Source: Bacteroides sp. CAG:927
GTDB lineage: Bacteria > Bacteroidota > Bacteroidia > Bacteroidales > Muribaculaceae
DNA: 52,023 bases
Assembly (NCBI GenBank): GCA_000431155.1
Contig: HF985651.1
Span: 135,652 to 187,674 of the forward strand
Direction: 5' to 3'
A program made the position numbers and the translations under genes. Of this stretch, positions 43,762-51,984 are shown piece after piece; the stretch's first letter is position 1, and every line of letters starts with the position of its first letter. The notes under the pieces are model-generated. The model saw nothing but the letters and a program-made list of their open reading frames with translations, had not been told where the DNA came from and did no database searches.

Positions 43762-45942
43762 TTACATGTTTTTGTTAAAATACTCCAGCATGCGTGCATA
43801 TACTAAACTGCGGGCATTGCACCCATTAATGGAGTGGTTCTTGTTTGGAAACAACAAAAGGTCGCACCAAGTTCCCTGCGATTGCATTTCTGACACATAT
43901 TGTATGGTATTTGCCATATGCACATTGTCATCGGCCGTGCCTGACATAATAAGCAGCGGACAGCAGCGGTTGGCGATATGGGTAAGACACGATGCCTGCT
44001 TGTAGCCTGCTTCGTTTTCGTTGGGCGTGAGCATGAATCGCTCGGTGTAGATTGCATCGTAATACTTCCAGTCTGTAACCGGCGCCACGGCCACAGCTGC
44101 TGCGTATGGCGCTCCGGGTGTGGATGATGCCATGATGGCTTCATAACCGCCGTAGCTCCATCCAAAAATTCCTATTCTGCTGCTGTCTGCCCATGGTTGT
44201 GATGCAATATATTTTGCCGCATTTACTTGATCGATGCTTTCATAATGGCCCAGTTGCTTGTAAACGATTCGTGAAAAATCGTGGCCCCGTCCACCTGTCC
44301 CGCGTCCGTCCACGCACACTACGGCATAACCCTGCATGGCGTAATAATTCGCCCAGCCCATTGTCCACCGGTTGAGCACCTCCTGCGAGTCAGGCCCGCT
44401 GTATTGGTACATTATCACCGGCAGCTTTGATGTGGCGTTTGTTGGCTTGATTACATATCCGTTAAGCTGCAGCCCGGCACTCGGCACCATGATAAGTTCC
44501 GCTTTGGGGGCTGATGCATATTTGGCGGCATAGCTGCTGTTGTCCTCAAGGGTACGCACTGATTTGCCTGCATTGTTGCACATGGTATATACCGGTGGTG
44601 TGCTTATTGTGCTGAAATTTTGAAGGTAATATGTCATGTCTGGGGCAAATGTGCCTGTGGCATATCCCTGTTCCGGCGACAGACTTGTCAGTTTGCCTTT
44701 GGCGTCTATACGGCAAATCACGCGGTTAACGGCACCTGACAGGTTGCAGCGCAGATAGTAGTTGCCCTTTGCGTCGCTTCCGTAATACGCGTCCACATCC
44801 CAGTCTCCTGAGCTTATTGTCCGGCTCAAGGCTCCGGTATAGGAATATTTGTAAAGATGGCGGTAGCCCGAACGCTCTGAGAATATCACCACGCCGTCAG
44901 GTTCCATTGTGGCTTCCTGAAATGTGAGCGGCGACAGCCATGCGTCCGATTGTTCTACTAATAGTGATTTCACTACTGTGGATTTTGGGTTGGCGGTGAA
45001 CATCTCCATGCGGTTTTGGGCGCGGTTGAGGGTTGTCACTATCAGTCGGTCGGGCGAGTAAGCATATGTTATGCGCGGAATATATTCTGTCTGCGTTCCC
45101 GGAAGTTTTATCTCTTTGGTCTTGCGCGTTTCCACATCATAGCTGTGAACACTCACTTTTGCCACCTGTTGACCGGCCACGGGATATTTGTAGGTGAACT
45201 CTCCCGGATATAATGCATATTGGGGGGTAGGGGAGCAATAACCGTCATAGAGAGCAAAACTGTAGGCAGGCACATCGGCTTCATTATATTTCAGATAGCA
45301 CAGTGTAAGATTGTCAGGTGCCCACACCATGGAACCGGTTGTGTCAAATTCTTCCTGATAACTCCAGTCGGGCACTCCGTTTATGATTTTGTTGAGTGTG
45401 CCGTCGGTAGTTACTGCCACTTCGGTACCGTAGTCAAGCTTCTTGATGAATATGTTGTTGTCGGCCATGAATGCCACCATTCTGCCGTCCGGTGAAAAAA
45501 CAGGAGCCTGTTGGCGTTCATGTTCGGTGGAAAGCGGTTTCAGCAGGCGCGAGCGGAACTCATAGAAATAATATTTGGCTGTGAAAGAGTAGCGGTAAAC
45601 TTCCTCCTTGTCGGTCCATACCAAAAGTTTGCTCCCGTCAGGGCTGATGGTGTACCCTTCAATAGATTCCAGACTCGTTTCGCGCGTTTTGGAAACATCA
45701 AATATGGTTTCGGCTTCTTTGCCGCTGCGTGTGTCATATTTCACCACTCTTTTGCCGTCTTCGCTCAAACTGAGATAGAAATTACCGTCAGTCATGAATT
45801 TGAAATTGTCCGGGCGCGACGGGGTGACTTCCTTGCCCACAAATTTTTCAATATCTGAATAATTGTTGAGTGATGGCACCTCAGCGATTGCTACCGGGGC
45901 CGCAGCTATTGCGGCAGCTGCTATGATAGAATGATAATACAT
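43762..45942 (-). CDS. Dipeptidyl-peptidase IV (S9 family)
   Basis: A 726-residue exported serine protease releasing Xaa-Pro dipeptides. A signal peptide (about 1-20) is followed by the eight-bladed beta-propeller (about 50-480). The alpha/beta-hydrolase domain follows, with S596 in FGWSYGGYEA, D671 in GTADDNVHMAN and H703 in FPNKNHSING. The spacings match the S9B triad. DPP-IV serves peptide feeding in Bacteroidales. It is third in the six-gene operon, 23 bases after the coiled-coil gene. Confidence 0.94.
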   Translation of the reverse strand: MYYHSIIAAAAIAAAPVAIAEVPSLNNYSDIEKFVGKEVTPSRPDNFKFMTDGNFYLSLSEDGKRVVKYDTRSGKEAETIFDVSKTRETSLESIEGYTISPDGSKLLVWTDKEEVYRYSFTAKYYFYEFRSRLLKPLSTEHERQQAPVFSPDGRMVAFMADNNIFIKKLDYGTEVAVTTDGTLNKIINGVPDWSYQEEFDTTGSMVWAPDNLTLCYLKYNEADVPAYSFALYDGYCSPTPQYALYPGEFTYKYPVAGQQVAKVSVHSYDVETRKTKEIKLPGTQTEYIPRITYAYSPDRLIVTTLNRAQNRMEMFTANPKSTVVKSLLVEQSDAWLSPLTFQEATMEPDGVVIFSERSGYRHLYKYSYTGALSRTISSGDWDVDAYYGSDAKGNYYLRCNLSGAVNRVICRIDAKGKLTSLSPEQGYATGTFAPDMTYYLQNFSTISTPPVYTMCNNAGKSVRTLEDNSSYAAKYASAPKAELIMVPSAGLQLNGYVIKPTNATSKLPVIMYQYSGPDSQEVLNRWTMGWANYYAMQGYAVVCVDGRGTGGRGHDFSRIVYKQLGHYESIDQVNAAKYIASQPWADSSRIGIFGWSYGGYEAIMASSTPGAPYAAAVAVAPVTDWKYYDAIYTERFMLTPNENEAGYKQASCLTHIANRCCPLLIMSGTADDNVHMANTIQYVSEMQSQGTWCDLLLFPNKNHSINGCNARSLVYARMLEYFNKNM

Positions 45943-45965
45943 TGTTGGTTGTTGGTATATGCTTG

Positions 45966-47213
45966 TTAGAAAAGCGACAATTGCTTGTCGTCATCCTTGC
46001 TGTTAGGTTTCTTAGCCGGTTCTTTGTAGCCGAAATCGTCCTCTCCGTCAAGTCCTTTTTTCATAGGCATCGGCTCTTGTGCCACGAACCAGTCGGTACT
46101 CTCCATCAGCTCATCGATTGCTGAAATCACCGGGCGCTTTTTTGATTTGCGCTTTGACTGTTTGGCGACATATTCTGTTTGTGGAGCTTCTGCGGCCACA
46201 GCCGTTGGCTTCTGGTTGAGCTTCTCGGTCAGTTCATCTATCTTGGCTTTAAGTTCGGCTTCGCTTTGGGCCTGCGCGTAAAGATTTGTCTCAATGGTTC
46301 TGCGCAGGCTCTCGTTCTCTGACTTCGACATTTCTAAATCCTTGGCAATGTCGGATTTGGCATCATTGGCATTGGCGAGCTGGGATTTCAGGTCGGCGAT
46401 TTTTGCATCAAGGCGTTGCTTGACTTCTTCAAATTGCTCTACCTTCTGTACAATCGCCTTAAACTCTTCAGTTGCTTCGGTATCAATGTTTTGTGATGAA
46501 TTCTGTAACTCCTCTATCTGTTTTTCAAGCTCGTTTACACGGTCTTTTAATGCTATGTTCTCTTGTGCAAGCTGCTCATTATCGGTAGATGAGGAGGAAA
46601 CAGAGGCTACACGGAGTTTGTTTACGAGGCTGCGGTTCTCAAGTTGGTACTGTTCCTTTTCGGCCTCAAGGTTGGCTACTTGGGTTTCAAGGTCATGTAC
46701 ACGTTCGTTTAAGGCGCGTTTCTGCCGTGATGCACTCAGCTGAGCTGACTGAAATTCATTTTTCTTGGCTTCAAGGGAGGCGTTCACCTCTTTTAGATGA
46801 GCGAGATCGGCTGTCATTTTGCGTTGGGACTCGGATGCCTCTCGTGTTGCCTGTGTGCGCGCTTGGTTCACTGCCTCTTCAAGGCGGTGTCTTACCCCGC
46901 TGTCGATATGTTCAAGTATGTATCGTTTTTGTTGGTCGGTGTTGAGACATGACGACACAAATTCCGGCTGAAATTCGTTGAACAATTTTATAATGGCATC
47001 AAAAATGTCTCCCGGAAGTGCGTCATCATTTTTTGGCTGTGGAACACTATGTTCCACGGGGGTCTGAATTGTTCCACACCCCATTGTTCCACGTGTGACA
47101 CTTGTTCCACGCGGGTCTGCTGGAGCGGCATCGTCAGTAAGCTCGAGCATTTCGTCTTCGTCCAATTCGTTGGAGAAACCGAGAGCTTTTTTCATTGATG
47201 ATAGAAACGACAT
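45966..47213 (-). CDS. Coiled-coil protein with C-terminal sliding-clamp-binding motif
   Basis: A 415-residue soluble protein. It begins MSFLSSMKKALGFSNELDED, followed by a Gly/Thr-rich variable stretch (about 35-60) that coincides with the TGTTCCAC repeat cluster in the DNA. A small predicted helical domain (about 68-105, DIFDAIIKLFNEFQPEFVSS) precedes a long coiled coil (about 110-330). A basic KRKSKKRP patch lies near 355. The protein ends in QLSLF, which equals the consensus beta-clamp (DnaN) binding pentapeptide. I know of no named family. The sequence suggests a structural protein tethered to replicating DNA. It is second in the operon, 18 bases after the PEP-binding-domain gene. Confidence 0.82.
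   Translation of the reverse strand: MSFLSSMKKALGFSNELDEDEMLELTDDAAPADPRGTSVTRGTMGCGTIQTPVEHSVPQPKNDDALPGDIFDAIIKLFNEFQPEFVSSCLNTDQQKRYILEHIDSGVRHRLEEAVNQARTQATREASESQRKMTADLAHLKEVNASLEAKKNEFQSAQLSASRQKRALNERVHDLETQVANLEAEKEQYQLENRSLVNKLRVASVSSSSTDNEQLAQENIALKDRVNELEKQIEELQNSSQNIDTEATEEFKAIVQKVEQFEEVKQRLDAKIADLKSQLANANDAKSDIAKDLEMSKSENESLRRTIETNLYAQAQSEAELKAKIDELTEKLNQKPTAVAAEAPQTEYVAKQSKRKSKKRPVISAIDELMESTDWFVAQEPMPMKKGLDGEDDFGYKEPAKKPNSKDDDKQLSLF
47039..47110. repeat. Cluster of five TGTTCCAC/GTGGAACA octamers (parS-like half-sites)
   Basis: Plus-strand TGTTCCAC starts at 47050, 47070, 47085 and 47103, and the inverse GTGGAACA starts at 47039. Copies at 47039 and 47050 form an inverted repeat with three bases between. 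The copy at 47085 extends to a 16-mer (47085-47100) whose minus strand agrees with the ParB-site consensus TGTTNCACGTGNAACA at 13 of 14 fixed positions. The octamers fall in different reading frames and both orientations of the host gene. Confidence 0.8.
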
Positions 47214-47231
47214 ATTGTGTAGGCTCGGATT

Positions 47232-50207
47232 TTAAGAATTTTGGTGACTGGTGTTATCATGCGGTTTCACTACCACTCCTTCGCCTTTCTTGCCGTTGAT
47301 GCCAATGGTAAGTGGCTGTGTGAAAGTGACTATACGCACAGCATCGCTCTCATACGATGCCGGAAGAGAGTTCAGATATTCTACATCGTAGAACCCCTCG
47401 TGAGTGGTGGGGTCAACGGTAAAATACCCCACTCCCATTGAGGTGAGGTTCTGGAAAAAATGGGTGCCCTGACTCGGCTCGATGCGGTAGTTTTTGAGCG
47501 ACGACTCCACAATTAGCCGTGCCCCCGATATCTGTGGCCACTTCACAGGGATGCCCAATGCGGTGTCGCTTGAGCCCCACCGTCCCGGACCGATAAGAAT
47601 ATAGCCAGTGCCTTCCGACACGAGGCGGCGGTTTATTTCGTCTATTTCTCTGGCTGTGTCGGGATTATGCTCGGGAGCGAAGTGCTCGGGGCGCACATAA
47701 ACCACGGTGCTTACATTGTCAATAGTGCCGTGACCGAGGGCGGTGTTGGAACGGAGAATCAGTTCGTTTTCAGGCAGCGACATTATGCTTTCATCCACAG
47801 TCTCTTTACGGTCAACTATCGGGCGGATCTGAAGCCAATACAGGTGGCCTTTGATTTCTCCTTTGGGCGTTATGATGCCGGCAAATTCTATCTCTACCGG
47901 GCGGCTCATCTCTTTTTGTCCGGTATGAAGCATGAAATCAATGGCTTCTGCCAAAGGCAGGGCGTTGTGTTTCAGTATGTTGTTGAACGTGACTACGCGG
48001 CGTCCGGTGCCGAAATCACTGTCGCGCAAGAGGTTGTCCTGCAGGTCAAATGTGCTCACCATGTAGCGTAGCGCACCGGTTTTGGCTACATCCTGCACTG
48101 AAATTTTGAGGATATTGAATCCGTCGTCAACCTTGAAATCGGTGGCATCGTGCATGTCAAGGGTATACATTTTGGTCTGGGTGTCGCGCAAAGCGAGTTT
48201 CAGCTCCGATGTCTGTAATGCCGATTTGGGATGCTTGGGCGAAAAGCGGAGGCTGATACCGCCGTCCACTATGTATTTGCCGAGTCCTACGGCCACTTCA
48301 GCCACACCGTCTTCGGTGCGTTCGTTGCCCGACGGATAGTAATTGAGTGAGCGTCCTACGCCGGAGAAAGAGGGGAAATACCAGTCATTGACCTGTTCGC
48401 CAATGACTTCCTGAATTATGATAGCCATCTTTTCCTGATCTATGACATTGGAAGTGGCTGTCATGTAGGCTTTGCTGTCGGCATAGAACACAGACGCATA
48501 CACGCCTTTGATGGCATCGCAAAGCATTCGCATCATGTGGTCCTTATCGTCCACATGAGGAATCATGTATGTAGAGTAAACACCGGCAAAAGGCTGATAA
48601 TGTGAATCTTCCAGCAAGCTGGAACTGCGGATGGCAAGCGGGCGGTCAACGACATCAAAAAGTGCGTAGAAATCTTCCTTGACATGCATAGGCAGCTTGG
48701 CGCGCAGGAAATGCTCAAGTATAACACCATTGGGCGCATCGCTGAGCGCTATGGGGTAGAGGTCGTTGTCGGCCATGAACTCATCAAAGATGTCGGTACA
48801 AAGCACCACGGTGCGCGGTATGGAGATGGTAAGGCCGTTGAAGTTGTCGCATACGGGATTGCGCTTGATAATCTGGTCCACGAAAGCCAAACCGCGTCCT
48901 TTGCCGCCGAGTGAGCCTTCGCCTATTCGTGCAAAATTGGAATAGTGGTCAAAACGGTCTTTGCGGAACACTGCCACCACGCCACGGTTTTTCATTTTGC
49001 GGTACTTCACAATCAGGTCAAAGAATAGCTGACGCACCGCCGGAACTTCGTCAAGAGTGTAGAAGCGATGCTGCTTAATGACCTCAGCTATAGGGAATAG
49101 GGCACGCGAATAAAGCCAGCGCGAAATATCGTTGGACGAAGCGTGGTGAAGCAGGGCATTGGCAGGTATGTCAAAGATATGGTATTGTAGGTCTTTGAGC
49201 GAGCTGATGCGTATTTCATGTCCTGTGGCGGGGTCTGTCATCACGAAATCGCCGAAACTGAATTGCTCGGAGATGGCACCGGCAAGATCCACGGGAAGTT
49301 TTTTTGACAGTTTGTCAAGGAACACGCAGTTGATTTTTTTAGCGGCTTCAGCATTTTTGGTCTCGGACGACTCGATAATGATGGGGAGATAGGGATTTTC
49401 GGAACGTAAAAATTCTGCGAATTTCAGTCCTGCTTCCGCATCCTTGACACCCAGACGCTTGAACGAGACATCGCTGATAACACCAAGCAGATTAGACCCA
49501 TAGCGGTCGTACAGTTCCATGGCTTCCTCATAGTCGCGTGCGAGCATTACTTTAGGACGCCCGCGCATACGAAGCATCTGCTCATGCTCGTTAAGGGCTT
49601 CGGTAGATGACTCAAACGATTGTTTAAGCAGGCATTTATATATGTGTGGGAGCACTGATGAGTAGAATCTTACGGAGTCTTCCACGAGCATTATCATCTG
49701 CACTCCTACCTCGTTGATGTCCTGATCGGCATTGAGACGGTCTTCAAGCAGCTTGATGATAGCAAGCAGCAGATCCACGTTGCCGAGCCAGCTGAATACA
49801 TAGTCAATAGCGGTAAAATCTTCGTTTTCCAGACGGCGTGACACCTCTTTGGAAAACGGGGTGAGGACCACAATGGGCACTGACGGCTGTATTTCTTTGA
49901 TGAGACGTGCCCCGGAGAATGTTTCGCTAATGTCCATTCCCGGCATCATTATCACCAACCCAAAGTGTTTTTCCCGGATTTTCTGTGTGGCTTCCTCCAC
50001 TGTGGAAACCTGTGTGACGCGGGGAGGGGAGCTGAGGTTCAGAGCCACGTATTCAAAATACAGTTGCTCTTCAATTCGCCCGTCTTCCTCCATCATGAAG
50101 GCATCATAGGGTGATGCTACGAGCAGCACATTGAAAATGCGCTTCTGCATCAGGTCTTGAAATGCCGTGTCTTTGAGATATAATTGGCTGAGAGCGTCCT
50201 CGTTCAT
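47232..50207 (-). CDS. PEP/pyruvate-binding domain protein with two receiver-like domains
   Basis: A 991-residue protein starting at the ATG at 50207; the open frame upstream to 50348 crosses the promoter and has no domain. Residues about 20-160 look like a degenerate receiver without the phospho-Asp. A second receiver (about 168-320) keeps the acidic pair (LVEDSVRF), a candidate phospho-Asp in GVISDVSF, the Ser of IIIESSE and the Lys of FLDKLSKK. From about 428 comes a PPDK N-terminal ATP-grasp domain (GEGSLGGKGRGLAF, RSSSLLEDS, HLYWLQIRPIV). About 190 more residues follow, including LIGPGRWGSSDTALGIPVKW. No phosphohistidine swivel or PEP-utilising domain is present, so it is not a complete PEP synthase. 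It is first in the six-gene operon. Confidence 0.88.
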   Translation of the reverse strand: MNEDALSQLYLKDTAFQDLMQKRIFNVLLVASPYDAFMMEEDGRIEEQLYFEYVALNLSSPPRVTQVSTVEEATQKIREKHFGLVIMMPGMDISETFSGARLIKEIQPSVPIVVLTPFSKEVSRRLENEDFTAIDYVFSWLGNVDLLLAIIKLLEDRLNADQDINEVGVQMIMLVEDSVRFYSSVLPHIYKCLLKQSFESSTEALNEHEQMLRMRGRPKVMLARDYEEAMELYDRYGSNLLGVISDVSFKRLGVKDAEAGLKFAEFLRSENPYLPIIIESSETKNAEAAKKINCVFLDKLSKKLPVDLAGAISEQFSFGDFVMTDPATGHEIRISSLKDLQYHIFDIPANALLHHASSNDISRWLYSRALFPIAEVIKQHRFYTLDEVPAVRQLFFDLIVKYRKMKNRGVVAVFRKDRFDHYSNFARIGEGSLGGKGRGLAFVDQIIKRNPVCDNFNGLTISIPRTVVLCTDIFDEFMADNDLYPIALSDAPNGVILEHFLRAKLPMHVKEDFYALFDVVDRPLAIRSSSLLEDSHYQPFAGVYSTYMIPHVDDKDHMMRMLCDAIKGVYASVFYADSKAYMTATSNVIDQEKMAIIIQEVIGEQVNDWYFPSFSGVGRSLNYYPSGNERTEDGVAEVAVGLGKYIVDGGISLRFSPKHPKSALQTSELKLALRDTQTKMYTLDMHDATDFKVDDGFNILKISVQDVAKTGALRYMVSTFDLQDNLLRDSDFGTGRRVVTFNNILKHNALPLAEAIDFMLHTGQKEMSRPVEIEFAGIITPKGEIKGHLYWLQIRPIVDRKETVDESIMSLPENELILRSNTALGHGTIDNVSTVVYVRPEHFAPEHNPDTAREIDEINRRLVSEGTGYILIGPGRWGSSDTALGIPVKWPQISGARLIVESSLKNYRIEPSQGTHFFQNLTSMGVGYFTVDPTTHEGFYDVEYLNSLPASYESDAVRIVTFTQPLTIGINGKKGEGVVVKPHDNTSHQNS

Positions 50208-50458
50208 GGTCAAACTACTTTTTGGCAAACAAAGATACGCACAATTAGCGAGGGGGCAGCCATTATTAGACAAAAATTTGCATCGTCTTTTAAAATTTGC
50301 GTGAATTGGGATTACTGATGCGCTTATCGGCACTGAACCCAAAAGCAAAATTACTCATAGTTTCTATGCGCCGCTCCATAAAACAAGCTCTATCACGGGT
50401 AAGAATGTATATGAATTATGAATTTAAACCGAATGGCGGAGATTATATGTTCCGTTCA
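50208..50458. other. Intergenic region before the AT-rich right end
   Basis: About 250 bases holding the operon promoter element at 50230-50237 and a second TAATTTTG on the minus strand (50346-50353) without -33. The short open frames here lack family resemblance and are not called. Confidence 0.5.
50230..50237 (-). promoter_or_regulatory. -7 element of the six-gene operon
   Basis: Minus-strand TATCTTTG lies 22 bases before the ATG at 50207. GCTG lies 19 bases upstream as a weak -33. Confidence 0.55.
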
Positions 50459-51151
50459 CTATATCCCGAGGGCTTGGCGGATTTCCTTAACAAATTCAAT
50501 ATGATTAGGACAATTAAACGCGTCTTTTTCATGTCCTTTATCAGGGACAATCGCTACCATGAGATTGTTTGATTCCGCATATTCCAAAGCCTCAACCATG
50601 TCTTCTTCAGAAACCGGTTTGTCAGAACCAACTAATGCATCAACCGCAATGGCTATTGAGTTTGAGTACATTTGTTCATAAGAAGGGAAAGATGAATTTT
50701 GAGACATATATTCCAAACATCTAAGACGATGATAGCCAAGGAGGACACGTCCTCGACGCATTTTGTATAATGGCATTGAAGGCTTATAATTTTGAGCATA
50801 CCATTCAAAAAAACATTCTATCACATTTGGGATACCATCACCTCCAAAATGAAAGAAAAGAATCATTAGTTGTTCTTTAAGACTTTGCGGTACCAAATCC
50901 TCTGGGAAGCAATCTTTAATACAAGTGTAATAGCCATCTGGTATTCCCTCTTTCCTGAATTGGTATTTATATAGTTGATCCATCCAATGAACTTCAGCAT
51001 GAACGAAATACCATTCCAATTTTTCAAGCGGTCTTTCAAGATTAAGATATGTACAGAAGTCCAAAAGCCATGGATATACCTTTAGATACATTTCTGCATT
51101 ATCATATAAATTAATATAATGGGGATTAAGAGAACGCTGTAATTCAAACAT
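50459..51151 (-). CDS. Protein of unknown function in AT-rich segment
   Basis: A 230-residue soluble, mostly helical protein, rich in aromatic residues (LEKLEWYFVHAEVHWMDQL, LILFFHFGGDGIPNV as rough landmarks). It has no signal peptide, membrane helix or recognisable catalytic motif. A His/Glu-containing stretch (FVHAEVHW) could bind metal. Base composition and codon use are clearly AT-richer than to the left. It lies 77 bases downstream of the EVE-HNH gene on the same strand, with a 15-base hairpin 16 bases before its start. It may be cotranscribed with that gene. Confidence 0.7.
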   Translation of the reverse strand: MFELQRSLNPHYINLYDNAEMYLKVYPWLLDFCTYLNLERPLEKLEWYFVHAEVHWMDQLYKYQFRKEGIPDGYYTCIKDCFPEDLVPQSLKEQLMILFFHFGGDGIPNVIECFFEWYAQNYKPSMPLYKMRRGRVLLGYHRLRCLEYMSQNSSFPSYEQMYSNSIAIAVDALVGSDKPVSEEDMVEALEYAESNNLMVAIVPDKGHEKDAFNCPNHIEFVKEIRQALGI

Positions 51152-51167
51152 ATAAAGAAAATGTATT

Positions 51168-51182
51168 AAGGATTAGATCCTT
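51168..51182. repeat. Inverted repeat AAGGAT-TAG-ATCCTT
   Basis: A perfect 6-base inverted repeat with 3-base centre, 16 bases upstream of the start codon at 51151. It could be an operator or a leader hairpin. Confidence 0.45.
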
Positions 51183-51228
51183 TCAGTTAAGACCGAGACT
51201 TCAATTTACAAAAAAACTTGGAAGTGCC

Positions 51229-51984
51229 TCAATGCTTGTTTGCGATTAACTCTTTTAATTGTGTAGGCGTAAGATATTTCCCGTTCAGCTTCCTATGTAA
51301 CATGGCGTGACAATTAGGACAAACCGGTATTAACTCTTTTACCGGATTTATATTATGGGCAATTCCTCCCGCAGAAGAAATGAAATCGGTATGGTGAACA
51401 TGAATAAACTCTTTGCCGATTAGACCATAAGCCTTTTCAAAATTAAAGCCGCAGATTTGGCATGAGTAACCGTATTTGGATATGCAAGCAGACCGTGCTT
51501 GTTGATTCCGCTCAAATATTGTTATTGAAAGTTCATGTGCTGCCCCTTCTGAATAAGTTTGAGAAAGGTCATCGAAAACTACATCAAAGTTAGCAAGGAT
51601 ATGTGACAGAATGTTATCAGGAACTTTGATACCACCCTGCAAATGCGATTTCAAACCCAATTCCTGAAGACGGGAATATGATAGTTCTTTATTGTTTTCA
51701 GATGCTTTTGCAATAGACTCAAGCCGAGTATAAAAATCGGTTTCCTTTAATTTGTAATTATATTTGAAAAGGTATTTATCATTAATAGTGTCTTTGAATG
51801 GTATGTTTATTTTAGAAACACGCATCATGTACTTTATCTGTCTTGAAGGACTGGAACAGTATAAAAATACGATATCACCAATGGATAGTTTATTACATTG
51901 TCTCCATTCAACAAAGCCAAAATCTATCAAACATTGAGGTAAGTTAAACACCTCTTTATTCCATGGTAGAATCCAGTAATTCAT
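51229..51984 (-). CDS. EVE-HNH protein, putative modification-dependent restriction endonuclease
   Basis: A 251-residue protein with two domains. The N-terminal part (about 1-135) has EVE/PUA-like features: MNYWILPWNKEVFNL, FVEWRQCNKLSIGDIVFLY and RQIKYMMRVSKINI. EVE domains flip out and read modified bases such as 5-methyl- or 5-hydroxymethylcytosine. The C-terminal HNH nuclease (about 165-245) has CQICGFNF, HVHHTDF, the Asn of AHNINPVKELIPVCPNCHAML and zinc-binding Cys pairs. The same architecture is known from EVE-HNH type IV restriction enzymes. It lies in an AT-rich segment with an unknown partner gene. Substrate modification is not deducible. Confidence 0.85.
   Translation of the reverse strand: MNYWILPWNKEVFNLPQCLIDFGFVEWRQCNKLSIGDIVFLYCSSPSRQIKYMMRVSKINIPFKDTINDKYLFKYNYKLKETDFYTRLESIAKASENNKELSYSRLQELGLKSHLQGGIKVPDNILSHILANFDVVFDDLSQTYSEGAAHELSITIFERNQQARSACISKYGYSCQICGFNFEKAYGLIGKEFIHVHHTDFISSAGGIAHNINPVKELIPVCPNCHAMLHRKLNGKYLTPTQLKELIANKH

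Noticed and set aside
47039..47110. TGTTCCAC repeats read as a CRISPR array
   Set aside because: The repeats are only eight bases with spacings of 15-20, one is inverted, they lie inside an intact coding frame, and no cas genes are near.
47232..50207. Complete phosphoenolpyruvate synthase (ppsA)
   Set aside because: Only the N-terminal ATP/PEP-binding domain is recognisable. The phosphohistidine and PEP-utilising domains are missing, and the N-terminus carries receiver domains.
50297..50572. Short plus-strand open frame between the operon promoter and the AT-rich gene
   Set aside because: It overlaps the 3' end of the 230-residue gene, has no family resemblance and no promoter, and its N-terminal part is basic noise.
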